Part shown: one piece after another, positions 26,901 through 34,838 of the stretch
Numbering within the stretch: the stretch's first letter is position 1
How the letters are laid out: every line of letters begins with the position of its first letter
Source: Winogradskyella psychrotolerans
GTDB lineage: Bacteria > Bacteroidota > Bacteroidia > Flavobacteriales > Flavobacteriaceae
DNA: 64,000 bases
Direction of reading: 5' to 3'
Assembly (NCBI RefSeq): GCF_018860545.1
Contig: NZ_JAHKPN010000014.1
Location: 62,001-126,000 of the forward strand
Position numbers and translations under genes: made by a program
The notes under the pieces: generated by a model
Seen by the model: the letters and a program-made list of their open reading frames with translations, nothing else
What the model was told of the DNA's origin: nothing
The model's database searches: none

Positions 26901-28407
26901 TAGAGTCCAAGAATTAACTCATGTCGGTGGCTGGTATTTAGATCTTAAGACAGATAAAGTAATTTGGACAGGTCAATTGTATAAAATTTATGGTTTAGAC
27001 CCCAATTTAGAACCTCCAAATTATACCGAACAGGAAAAAATATTTACACCAGAAAGCTGGTTAAAACTCTCTGATGCAGTAGAGAAAACTCAGAAAGACG
27101 GTATTCCGTATGAAATAGAGCTCAGTCTTTATAAAACTACTGGTGAAAAAATCTGGATTAAAGCTCAAGGAGAGGCGGTAAGAAATAAAAATGGAGAAAT
27201 TAAAGCACTTAGAGGAGCTGCTCAAGACATCACACAACAAAAATTATCGGAAGTAGAACTTATAAATGCTAGGAAAGTTGCAGAAGAAGCAAACCTGCAT
27301 AAAAACTATTTTCTTGCTAATATGAGTCATGAAATTAGAACACCAATGAATGGCGTTCTAGGATTTTCTGAATTGTTAAAAAATGACAGCTTAACTAAAG
27401 AAGAACGCTTCAAATATCTTGAAATTATAGATGGAAATTCTAAGCAACTCTTAAATCTAATAGACGATATTATTGATATTGCAAAAATAGAATCTAATGA
27501 GTTAAAAGTATCTTTCAACGATTGCAATATATCTAGTCTTATTAAAAACTTAGAAATTACTTATAATCAGTTAAAAATAGCTAAGCATAAAAAAGACATT
27601 GATTTTAAAACACACGTACCTGTTGAAAACTTGCGTATTATTACAGATGAGCAGAGACTGCAACAAGTTATTTCTAACCTTCTAAATAATGCTTTAAAAT
27701 TTTCTGAAAAAGGCGAAATCTCATTCGGATTTGACGTCATTGATGATCATATTAAGTTCTTTGTCAAAGACGAAGGAATGGGTATTAAAAAAAGTAAGCA
27801 GATAGAAATATTTGAGCGTTTTAAACAACTTAATTATGAAAGCAATGCCAAATATGGAGGTACAGGTCTTGGCCTTACCATATGTAAAGGAATCTTAACA
27901 TTATTAGGAGGTGATATCGCAGTGAGTTCTGAAGAAAATAAAGGCACTTTATTTGAATTTAAAATACCTGTTAAATACGCAAAAGCTGACACAAAGAAAA
28001 AACAAGCGACACTTCCTAGCAGAAAAGATTTTTTAGAAAATAAAACCATTTTAATTGCCGAAGATGATTCTCTCATAAGATTACTCTTTAAAATTGTATT
28101 AAAGGATTCAAAAGCAAATGTTTTATTTGCAACTACCGGTAAAGAAGCTGTAGAATTCTACAAGCAAAATGAAACCATAGATATTGTTTTACTTGACATT
28201 AGGATGCCTGTGATGAGCGGAATTGAAGCTCTAGAGAAGATTTTAAAAATAGATCCTAAGGCTAAAGTTATAATGCAAACAGCATACTCTATGCCTGATG
28301 AGAAAGAAAAATGCTATAATAAAGGTTGTTTAGGGTTTTTATCCAAACCCATAATAAAAGATGAATTATATTCAACGTTACATAAATGGATCAATTTAGA
28401 AGATTAA
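23971..28407 (+). CDS. CheB-CheR-PAS-histidine kinase-receiver hybrid protein
   Basis: A 1478-residue cytoplasmic signalling protein with no membrane segment. The order is CheB methylesterase (about 8-190; GIGASAGGLDA with Ser16, then His43 and Asp135), CheR methyltransferase (about 205-470; VTRFFRDTEAF, WIAGCSTGEEVYSLA, ISCRNLLIYF), and a heptad coiled coil (about 645-715; six NEEL-type repeats). Then come three PAS-like regions (about 725-830, 845-970, 985-1095), a HisKA domain with MSHEIRTPMNG (His1120), HATPase (GGTGLGLTICKG) and a C-terminal receiver with LLDIRMP (Asp1409). Such fusions are usually not part of flagellar chemotaxis; no che genes are nearby. Input signal and output are unknown. 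Confidence 0.93.
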   Translation: MNNKKPKFYVVGIGASAGGLDAIQNLFDHLPNDTGMAFIIIQHLSPDFKSLMPELLSKHTKMPIFTAEDKQTINPNCIYLNQNSKNLHVKGSELYLLDKGPKHNLNLPIDIFFHTLGEEYKERSIGVILSGTGSDGSRGIKTIKEGGGTIIVQDPTTAQFDGMPNSAISTNTVDYILSPQKIAEILHKNPVSRPLLQEDFNKHPSNETLIDDILTIVYKHSGIDFREYKKNTLLRRIEKRMNINNIEHVFDYATFLSSNVMEQQSLKEDFLIGVTRFFRDTEAFKSLKEKVIPEICKNRNNESTIRVWIAGCSTGEEVYSLAILIDNYLRTNQLNIDFKIFATDIDPRALAIAGVGIYNVNIINEIDKHYLDQYFIKNADKIQIIKRIREKIVFSNHNLIKDPPFIRMDLISCRNLLIYFDAKIQKKVMYNFQFALNQFSYLFLGNSESLGETAKLFKTIDVKWKIFQNISPAKQIPSHSTNLDRITTLAYQYPQTPRSVPALNIKESPELVFHKYLSQKFSPASIFIDQDFNILFINGDAGKRLSHGSGLFQNNLLKMVNPDIAVIIRSGIRRVEATKQDVVIESVMNETVNQTYSFDLNFHEVKDYDNLNKCYLIEFSNDVLLTESIPLIIDNINLDEVSNQRLEDLETALKIAKTELQNAIEELETSNEELQSSNEELMASNEELQSTNEELQSVNEELYTVNTEMQEKNKELTNLNNDITNLLDNTQIATLFLDTDLRIRKFTPALKEVFNLDEIDLGRTLSSFTSNFKEDTRNSIIEDSKFVLEKLKIIEKQVKDQDDNYYLLRISPFITSNKIINGVVITLNNINKLKETELQLVDTDIKYHKLFESLNEGFMHARIITNDEGEAIDWEYIDVNPAFELILNSKVDDIIGKRILEIIPDLKSDPNNWLAKYGKTALTGENQTFETYVATTKKHYLINIFSPKKGEFAGTISDVTDLKNKEEALSKSEAELNRVQELTHVGGWYLDLKTDKVIWTGQLYKIYGLDPNLEPPNYTEQEKIFTPESWLKLSDAVEKTQKDGIPYEIELSLYKTTGEKIWIKAQGEAVRNKNGEIKALRGAAQDITQQKLSEVELINARKVAEEANLHKNYFLANMSHEIRTPMNGVLGFSELLKNDSLTKEERFKYLEIIDGNSKQLLNLIDDIIDIAKIESNELKVSFNDCNISSLIKNLEITYNQLKIAKHKKDIDFKTHVPVENLRIITDEQRLQQVISNLLNNALKFSEKGEISFGFDVIDDHIKFFVKDEGMGIKKSKQIEIFERFKQLNYESNAKYGGTGLGLTICKGILTLLGGDIAVSSEENKGTLFEFKIPVKYAKADTKKKQATLPSRKDFLENKTILIAEDDSLIRLLFKIVLKDSKANVLFATTGKEAVEFYKQNETIDIVLLDIRMPVMSGIEALEKILKIDPKAKVIMQTAYSMPDEKEKCYNKGCLGFLSKPIIKDELYSTLHKWINLED

Positions 28408-28426
28408 CAGACTTGTAGTTAAATAA

Positions 28427-28465
28427 AAAACGCTCAGTAAAGAAAAGTCTTTATCTGAGCGTTTT
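28427..28465. terminator. Bidirectional terminator
   Basis: A very strong stem AAAACGCTCAG / CTGAGCGTTTT continues inward with TAAAGA / TCTTTA, 17 bp in all with one bulged T and a 4-nt loop. It lies between the convergent hybrid kinase and lipoprotein genes and can serve both. Confidence 0.8.
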
Positions 28466-28502
28466 GAAACTAAATAACCAACCAAATTTAGTTTCAATTC
28501 TA

Positions 28503-29468
28503 TTATATCATCGAAACGGATTCTAAAGTGTTTCGAGTGTTTGTTCTATTATTTTCTACTTTCTTTGTGTTTTGCTTACGCTTTTTAAATCTATCGACGT
28601 CTGTTGTGGACTTGCCTTCAGCATCGGTACTTCTATAATATTGAATGTATCCATTGCCTCTAAATTCATATAATGTTCCAGAATTTGCATGAAACAGCTC
28701 TACTGTACTATCATTAATAACGCTCAATTCGAAGTATTCATTGTCGAAGAAATCATAATCTAATGTTAATGTTTTTAGATACCTATTTCCAGAGACATCT
28801 CCGACTCCATAATCACCTATAAAATCCCAATAGATGTTATTTGTGTTATAAACATTTTGATCTTGAGAACTTCTAAATGTAACATCGTTTCCTCCAGATA
28901 AAAACTGTAAATAATTCTCATTATCAAAATCGTTTAATGCTCCATAATTACTGGTATATGTTTTTTCCCAAGCTTCATATTCTTGTAGGAAATAGTGAAT
29001 GTTATCATAGAAAATAAAATCATAATCAAAGTTAGATTTTTGGTAACCTTCTAAAAAATAAGACGTATCATTAAAAGGATTATATAATTCAATTGTGTTA
29101 TTATCCACTTGATACACATCAAAACTATCATAACCATCAATAATGTGATCGACATCTAAAATCATATCATATGCATCGTAAGTTCCTATTTCTACACCAT
29201 AACCATTACCTTGACTTCCAAAGCCCACCAAATTATTGTTGGCATACAAACGGCCGTTATTAAACGACACCGTAAATGCAATTTGTAAAAATGGGGTTTC
29301 TCCATAGCCTTGTGTTGCATTAATATCAACATACCATAAATCGTAAGAATCTAATAACTGATGTAGTGAAATTGTTGGTTCATCTATATAATAAGCCTCT
29401 TCTACATAACATGATGTAAATAGTGTTGTCATACATGCAAATCCTAATAGTAGTTTTATAGTCTTCAT
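28503..29468 (-). CDS. Flavobacterial lipoprotein, unknown function
   Basis: A 321-residue lipoprotein: signal MKTIKLLLGFACMTTLFTSC with lipobox cysteine at residue 20. The mature protein is rich in Asp, Asn, Tyr and Phe. It contains two similar stretches, FELSVINDSTVELFHANSGT and FDVYQVDNNTIELYNPFNDT, each followed by a GYQ or GNGYIQ segment, which suggests an internal duplication of a beta-rich unit. The phrases SYDLWYVDINAT and IHYFLQEYEAWEKTYTS recur in flavobacterial homologs I remember. Some of these carry the label nicotinic acid mononucleotide adenyltransferase; no nucleotidyltransferase motif (such as HxGH) is visible, so that label is unsupported. The C-terminal 35 residues are basic. 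Confidence 0.7.
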   Translation of the reverse strand: MKTIKLLLGFACMTTLFTSCYVEEAYYIDEPTISLHQLLDSYDLWYVDINATQGYGETPFLQIAFTVSFNNGRLYANNNLVGFGSQGNGYGVEIGTYDAYDMILDVDHIIDGYDSFDVYQVDNNTIELYNPFNDTSYFLEGYQKSNFDYDFIFYDNIHYFLQEYEAWEKTYTSNYGALNDFDNENYLQFLSGGNDVTFRSSQDQNVYNTNNIYWDFIGDYGVGDVSGNRYLKTLTLDYDFFDNEYFELSVINDSTVELFHANSGTLYEFRGNGYIQYYRSTDAEGKSTTDVDRFKKRKQNTKKVENNRTNTRNTLESVSMI

Positions 29469-29687
29469 AATCTCATAGTTTTAGAGTTATTACTTATGAG
29501 AGTTTCAAAACGTGTGCCAAAATAATTATTGTAAGTAAAAATTAAATTTAAATAACTAATAATCAATTAATTAAATGGATTTATAAAAATTGAGTCTCAA
29601 ATAAAATTAGTATCAATGCTTCCAATAAGAACCTTTTTTAAAAATAAAACAAGTCATTTGTATAAACGAACTTTAAAAAATTAAACC

Positions 29688-31409
29688 ATGAAAAAAAACT
29701 TTACGACTTTATTCCTTTGCGTCTTTTTCACATCTGCAATCTATGCACAGACGATTGAGTGGGTCAATCATTTTGGCGATATTTCAGAAGATGTAATAAA
29801 ATCGGTAACTACTGATGCCGACGGCAATATTTATACCACAGGCTATTTTGCAGAATCTTCTAGTTTTGATGATATCACATTGACAGCTATTGGCGGTTTC
29901 AATACTTTTGTAACGAAATCAGATTCAGATGGTAATTTTTTATGGGCAAAAGTTTTAGCCCAACCCAACGACGAGATCATAGATCCCTATCACTCGGTTA
30001 TATCAAAAAGCGTTGCTGTTGATGCGGATGGGAATGTTATTATAGTTGGCTATTTTGATAGTGGTGATTTTGATGCCGATCCAGGTATAGGAGAGTATAT
30101 TTTAAGTGCAACTACATACGAAATGTTTATTATAAAATTAGATACCGATGGTGACTTTATGTGGGCATCTTCTTTTGGATCTACAGTAGATACCTTTGAA
30201 AGCATCTCTGATGTAGACGTTGATGCTAACGGAGACATTTATGTAACAGGATACTTTAGAGATAATATTTCAATGTTCCATGCCGCAGGAACCTCATCTA
30301 TTACATCATATGGTGAATCAGATATCTTCGTTATGAAATATGCTGGTGCAGGTTATTTTTTATGGATGAAAAACATGGGAGGAACTAACGCAGATCTCGG
30401 AATGAATATTGATGTTACACCTACAGGTGACGTATTTGTTACAGGTCAATTTAACGGACTGGCCACTTTTAGTCCTAGTTTTTTTGGTTCGGATGCCGTT
30501 ACCTTAGAAACTTTACCAAACTACAAAGGAACGTTTGCTTTAAAACTTAATGCTTCTGGAGATCACCAAGGGGTTGTAAATGTTGGCCAAGCTATCTCAG
30601 AGAGTATAGGTACGGCTATTATTACAGATGACAACAATAATACGTACGTTACAGGGTATTATGGTGGTATTTTATCAACTAATGAAGGTACACCAGAAGA
30701 AATATCTATAGATTCTGATACTAATTACGAAGCCTTTGTAGCCAAAGTTAATTTTACCAACCAAAATGTGTCATGGGTTAAAGAAATTGACGGAGGTACC
30801 GATTCTGCCTTTGGTTTTGATTTAGATGTTGACTCTAACCAAAATGTATTTTTAGCTGGTTACTATAGCGAAACCTTAAGCGTTGGAGACTTTAACTTAA
30901 CGAAACAAACTTCTTATGCTCTAGAAAGTTACTTGGTAACCATGAACAGTACTGGTGAATTCTTAAACGCCTACCAATTTGGAGGTATTAATACAGCAGA
31001 TACACAATTAGTAAACATCGATGCTAATGATAATGTTATTGTCGCTGGATCTTTTAGACAAACCGTAGATATCAGCCCTTTTGATTCAGAAAACACAGAG
31101 CTTATATCGCATGGCTTTAGAGATAATTATATTTTAAGCATGGGGAATAGTAATGTATTAAGCACTGATGATTACCAATTAGGCAACACTATAAAGCTTT
31201 ATCCTAATCCATCAGAAAATTATATCTACATTGCCCATAGCCAACCATCAACCCTTTCAAACTATGTAATATTTGATGTTAATGGTAAATCTGTCTTGTC
31301 TGGTGACCTCGGAATAAATAATGAAATCAATATCAGTCATTTAAAAAGTGGATTCTATTTTCTAAGTATAAATCAACAAACAGAAACATTTAAGTTTTTA
31401 AAGAATTAG
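29688..31409 (+). CDS. Secreted beta-propeller-repeat protein with T9SS sorting domain
   Basis: A 573-residue secreted protein. After the signal peptide (MKKNFTTLFLCVFFTSAIYAQ) come at least six repeats of about 50-60 residues with the core DADGNIYTTGYF, DADGNVIIVGYF, DANGDIYVTGYF, TPTGDVFVTGQF and DSNQNVFLAGYY. These are SBBP-type beta-propeller repeats, and each also has a FxxKxDxxGxFLW-like strand. Residues about 498-573 form a type A sorting domain for the type IX secretion system (KLYPNPSENYIYI, GKSVLSG, LKSGFYFLSI), so the protein is carried across the outer membrane and attached to the surface or released. The ligand is unknown. Confidence 0.9.
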   Translation: MKKNFTTLFLCVFFTSAIYAQTIEWVNHFGDISEDVIKSVTTDADGNIYTTGYFAESSSFDDITLTAIGGFNTFVTKSDSDGNFLWAKVLAQPNDEIIDPYHSVISKSVAVDADGNVIIVGYFDSGDFDADPGIGEYILSATTYEMFIIKLDTDGDFMWASSFGSTVDTFESISDVDVDANGDIYVTGYFRDNISMFHAAGTSSITSYGESDIFVMKYAGAGYFLWMKNMGGTNADLGMNIDVTPTGDVFVTGQFNGLATFSPSFFGSDAVTLETLPNYKGTFALKLNASGDHQGVVNVGQAISESIGTAIITDDNNNTYVTGYYGGILSTNEGTPEEISIDSDTNYEAFVAKVNFTNQNVSWVKEIDGGTDSAFGFDLDVDSNQNVFLAGYYSETLSVGDFNLTKQTSYALESYLVTMNSTGEFLNAYQFGGINTADTQLVNIDANDNVIVAGSFRQTVDISPFDSENTELISHGFRDNYILSMGNSNVLSTDDYQLGNTIKLYPNPSENYIYIAHSQPSTLSNYVIFDVNGKSVLSGDLGINNEINISHLKSGFYFLSINQQTETFKFLKN

Positions 31410-31476
31410 ATTATAAAAAACAGACATTCCTGCGATAATTTTTGGAATCAGCGTATAACCTTTCTATCTTCGAGCT

Positions 31477-32670
31477 ATGTATAGATGGGAAATGTTTATC
31501 GATTTCTTTTTAATCGCCGGAATGTCTTTCTTAGCGTTCTTAATTCTTGTACTTATAAAATCTAAAGTTCATTTTTCAAAAACAATACTGAACATATTTT
31601 TTATAAATGCCTTTTTCTTTCTACTCTATTACTACTCTTATCTCCACAAAATTAGAATTACTGGAGGTATTGCGATACTCTTTGGGCATGGAGTTGGTTA
31701 TCTTTTAGGCCCCTCCTTTTTGTATTTGGTTAAATCCTTAGTGTTTTCTAAAGAGAAAATATTACGCCCTTATCTTAAGAGTCTCATTCCTTTTGCCTTT
31801 GTTTTTATCTTTTGTAATGTGCCACTATGCTTGGCGATGACTTCAGATTATTTTGATAGTTATCACAACATCTACATTACATTAGAGATTCCATTCAATA
31901 TCTTAGAAAATATATTTATCATTTTCTACATTTTTAAAACGCTAAAGTTTTTAAATCGTTTAAAAATTTCCATTCAAGAAAATTATGCCAACCTTTCATC
32001 ACAAAACCTGCAGTGGTACAAGCATTTTATCATTGGATTTTCAGTTATCGTCATTATAGATTCACTACTTAGCGTTTACGAATTTTTCTTTACAGTAGAT
32101 TTATGGAATGTTGGTACCGTAATCGCCTTTATGTTATTCTTCCTTTATCTTTATTTGGGTTATAAAGGTTTATATCAGGCGCAAATTCTTATTCCAAGCT
32201 TTCTGTTAGACCAATTAGATGAAACTCAATCACCATCTAAAACCCCAATTTTAGACACAGATACAACGACAGAAAAAGAAAAAACAATAGTCAGACAACT
32301 CGATAGCCTAAAGCCTCAGGAAATTGAAAATTTAAAACAAAAACTGAACATACTTTTAACAGAAGATAAAGTGTATCTCAATGAAGATCTTAATCTAACT
32401 CAGCTTTCAGAATACATGGATATTTCTAACAAGAAGTTATCTGAATTACTCAATCATCATTTAAATACTAATTTTTACGATTTAATTAATGAATACCGCA
32501 TCAACGCCATTAAACAACGATTTGAAAATGGAGATGCTGAAAAATACACGATTATTTCTATAGCTTATGATGCCGGTTTTAAGTCTAAAGCCAGTTTTTA
32601 TAGAATTTTTAAACAGAAAGAAGGGATCTCACCCTCTAATTATAATAAAAAATTTCAGGAAGTATCCTAA
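31477..32670 (+). CDS. Membrane-anchored AraC-type transcriptional regulator
   Basis: A 397-residue protein. Residues about 1-230 hold seven predicted membrane helices, beginning FIDFFLIAGMSFLAFLILVLI. A linker and a C-terminal AraC-type DNA-binding domain (about 300-397) follow, with two helix-turn-helix units (LTQLSEYMDISNKKLSELLNHHLN and YTIISIAYDAGFKSKASFYRIFKQKEGISP). Such regulators may sense a membrane or periplasmic signal and act on DNA from the membrane. An in-frame ATG at 31492 is an alternative start. It lies 67 nt after the T9SS cargo gene and before gpsA; the target is unknown. Confidence 0.88.
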   Translation: MYRWEMFIDFFLIAGMSFLAFLILVLIKSKVHFSKTILNIFFINAFFFLLYYYSYLHKIRITGGIAILFGHGVGYLLGPSFLYLVKSLVFSKEKILRPYLKSLIPFAFVFIFCNVPLCLAMTSDYFDSYHNIYITLEIPFNILENIFIIFYIFKTLKFLNRLKISIQENYANLSSQNLQWYKHFIIGFSVIVIIDSLLSVYEFFFTVDLWNVGTVIAFMLFFLYLYLGYKGLYQAQILIPSFLLDQLDETQSPSKTPILDTDTTTEKEKTIVRQLDSLKPQEIENLKQKLNILLTEDKVYLNEDLNLTQLSEYMDISNKKLSELLNHHLNTNFYDLINEYRINAIKQRFENGDAEKYTIISIAYDAGFKSKASFYRIFKQKEGISPSNYNKKFQEVS

Positions 32671-32736
32671 GGATCTCACCGCACTTTAAGAGACAATACT
32701 TAGTCCGTTAAAGACTAAATTTTACATTATTTTGAC

Positions 32737-32744
32737 TATTTTTG
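32737..32744 (+). promoter_or_regulatory. -7 promoter box of gpsA
   Basis: TATTTTTG matches TAnnTTTG exactly and lies 24 nt before the gpsA ATG. There is no clear TTG 17 nt further upstream. Confidence 0.45.
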
Positions 32745-32768
32745 ATATAGAAAATTGACACAATCACT

Positions 32769-33770
32769 ATGAGTGACACTATAAAATACGCTGTATTTGG
32801 CGCAGGAAGCTGGGCAACTGCCATCGTAAAAATGCTTTGCGAAAATTTAGATGAAGTGGGTTGGTATATGCGAAGCGTTTATACCAAAGAACACATCTTA
32901 AAAGAAAAACATAATCCTAGTTATTTAAGTTCTGTTGAATTTCATACGGAACAGTTAAAATTAAGTAATGATATTAACGAAATAGCAGATTGGGCAGACG
33001 TGCTTATTTTTGTAATTCCATCGGCTTTTATACATACTGAGTTAGAAAAACTGACCACAGACATTAGTAATAAAACCATAGTATCTGCTGTAAAAGGTAT
33101 TATGCCAGAAACAGGCAAGTTAGTTGGTGAGCAATTTCATGATGAATATAATATACCGTTTGAAAACATTGCTGTTATTGCTGGTCCTTGCCACGCAGAA
33201 GAGGTCGCGTTAGAGCGTTTATCCTATTTAACCATTGCATGCGATGATAAAAAAAAGGCACAAGCCATCGCCAATAATTTATCGAGTGATTACATTAAAA
33301 CCAAAACAAGTGATGATGTTATTGGTATTGAATACGCTGTAATGCTGAAAAACATTTATGCTATCGCAGCCGGAATGGCTCATGGCTTAGGCTATGGCGA
33401 TAATTTTCAGAGTGTCTTGATGAGTAACTCTATTCGTGAGATGAAACGTTTTATCAAAAAGATGCACAAGATGAAACGTAATATTAATAACTCCGCTTAC
33501 TTAGGCGATTTATTAGTAACAGGTTATTCTATCTTTTCTAGAAACCGTATGTTCGGAAATATGATTGGTAAAGGTTACACCGTAAAATCTGCACAGATGG
33601 AAATGAATATGGTCGCTGAAGGCTACTATGCCACAAAAAGTGCTTTTGAATTAAACAAAAAGAATAAAAAGAAAACGCAACTCCCTATAATAAATGCCGT
33701 TTATGATATTTTATATGAAGGGAAAGATGCTAAAAAAACATTTAAAAAATTAGTTGACAAGCTAGATTAG
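32769..33770 (+). CDS. gpsA: Glycerol-3-phosphate dehydrogenase (NAD(P)+)
   Basis: Reduces dihydroxyacetone phosphate to sn-glycerol-3-phosphate, the backbone of phospholipids, in the cytoplasm. The length is 333 residues. The dinucleotide motif GAGSWA is at residues 11-16. The catalytic region contains VSAVKGI, AGPCHAEEVALERLS and MLKNIYAIAAGMAHGLGYGDNFQS, followed by LLVTGYSIFSRNRMFG, all standard for GpsA. It is transcribed alone and followed by an inverted repeat between convergent genes. Confidence 0.96.
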   Translation: MSDTIKYAVFGAGSWATAIVKMLCENLDEVGWYMRSVYTKEHILKEKHNPSYLSSVEFHTEQLKLSNDINEIADWADVLIFVIPSAFIHTELEKLTTDISNKTIVSAVKGIMPETGKLVGEQFHDEYNIPFENIAVIAGPCHAEEVALERLSYLTIACDDKKKAQAIANNLSSDYIKTKTSDDVIGIEYAVMLKNIYAIAAGMAHGLGYGDNFQSVLMSNSIREMKRFIKKMHKMKRNINNSAYLGDLLVTGYSIFSRNRMFGNMIGKGYTVKSAQMEMNMVAEGYYATKSAFELNKKNKKKTQLPIINAVYDILYEGKDAKKTFKKLVDKLD

Positions 33771-33805
33771 CTTTTGGCTATTTGCCTTTAGCTGTTAGCC
33801 AAAAG
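33771..33805. repeat. Inverted repeat between convergent genes
   Basis: A perfect 10-bp stem CTTTTGGCTA / TAGCCAAAAG encloses a 15-nt loop. It starts directly after the gpsA stop codon. There is no T-run, so it is a poor intrinsic terminator, but it may still shape the 3' ends of both converging transcripts. Confidence 0.5.
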
Positions 33806-33819
33806 TAAAAGGCTAAGAG

Positions 33820-34215
33820 TTACTTCACCAAAACACCACGCAACTGCATCAAAGGAATTGTCTGCAATGCTTTTTCGTTTATGGTGTTTTTTCTGAATAC
33901 ATATGTTTTATCAAACATTTGATTACCTTCAAAAAATGTGATTTTAAACTCGTTATTGAGCTCTAAAACCTTGTTTTGTAAGTATTCTATCTTAGCATAA
34001 CTTCGTGCTGGTAGTTTTGCAATGGTATGTCGCATTACAGGAGTTAATTTCTTATCGTTATACCCTCTAGAAACTATAAGAACGGTTTCTAAGTCGTTAT
34101 CACTATTGTTAATGATATACGCATTCCAATCTTGAGTTTTGTATTCCAAATGCTCTTCTTGGACCACCGCAACATGCACATCTTTTACTTCTGGAATTCT
34201 AATATCTTTTTTCAT
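33820..34215 (-). CDS. Conserved flavobacterial protein, unknown function
   Basis: A 131-residue soluble protein without signal peptide or membrane segment. It opens MKKDIRIPEVKDVHVAVVQEE and has the look of a single beta-sandwich: alternating hydrophobic strands (WNAYIINNSDNDLETVLIVSR, LPARSYAKIEYL, EFKITFFEGNQMFDKTYVFRK). I remember similar small proteins in other Flavobacteriaceae but know no function. It begins 17 nt after the TetR gene on the same strand, so it may be the last gene of the efflux operon. A link with efflux is not shown. Confidence 0.65.
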   Translation of the reverse strand: MKKDIRIPEVKDVHVAVVQEEHLEYKTQDWNAYIINNSDNDLETVLIVSRGYNDKKLTPVMRHTIAKLPARSYAKIEYLQNKVLELNNEFKITFFEGNQMFDKTYVFRKNTINEKALQTIPLMQLRGVLVK

Positions 34216-34232
34216 AGTGCAAAAATAGTAAA

Positions 34233-34826
34233 CTATTCAAAATATGAATTAGAATAATCTTTAGCAATTATACCTCTAAGATTATTAGTGACTAAGTGCT
34301 TAAAGAGTTCAGATTCTGAATGGGATTCAAATAAATTATTCTCTTTAAATATTAAATGGTCTACTCTATAAAAATAGAGTTTCACTACCAATTCTAGATT
34401 AATATCTTTTTCTATAGCACCAAGTGCTTTACCTTTTTTTAATAAGTCTAATACAATACTATGCGCTAACGCTTCAATAAAATCATTATAAAGCTTATTG
34501 GCTTTTGGATAATATTTTTCTATTCCAAAAATAAAAGAGGGTTTAAAGTACTTTAAATACTGAAACCCTCTTTTGTAAATTAACATAACACTCAAAATAG
34601 GATCATTAGCATTGCTGATAATAATCCTATCAATATCTTCTTTATATTCATTTATAATACTTTCGACACTACTGGTTACTAAATCTTCTTTATTTTTAAA
34701 AAATGAATAAATTGTTTTTTTTGATATGCCGAGCTCTCTAGCTAAATCATCTAAAGTAACGTGCTTACTCCCGTATTGGGTAAACTGTTCTATAGAGCAT
34801 TTTAACAATGTAGCTTTAGTAATCAT
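34233..34826 (-). CDS. TetR/AcrR family transcriptional regulator
   Basis: A 197-residue one-component regulator. The DNA-binding helix-turn-helix is at about residues 20-46 (VTLDDLARELGISKKTIYSFFKNKEDL), the typical TetR_N signature. The C-terminal helical ligand domain is divergent, as usual. It is placed 12 nt after the outer-membrane channel gene at the end of the efflux operon, so it may sense a pump substrate and regulate the operon or other genes. A separate GbsR/MarR regulator stands at the front of the same operon. Confidence 0.9.
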   Translation of the reverse strand: MITKATLLKCSIEQFTQYGSKHVTLDDLARELGISKKTIYSFFKNKEDLVTSSVESIINEYKEDIDRIIISNANDPILSVMLIYKRGFQYLKYFKPSFIFGIEKYYPKANKLYNDFIEALAHSIVLDLLKKGKALGAIEKDINLELVVKLYFYRVDHLIFKENNLFESHSESELFKHLVTNNLRGIIAKDYSNSYFE

Positions 34827-34838
34827 GTTTAAATTATT

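Noticed and set aside
23971..28407. Chemotaxis gene cluster
   Set aside because: The CheB and CheR domains are in one fusion protein. No CheA, CheW, CheY stand-alone gene, receptor or flagellar gene is present.
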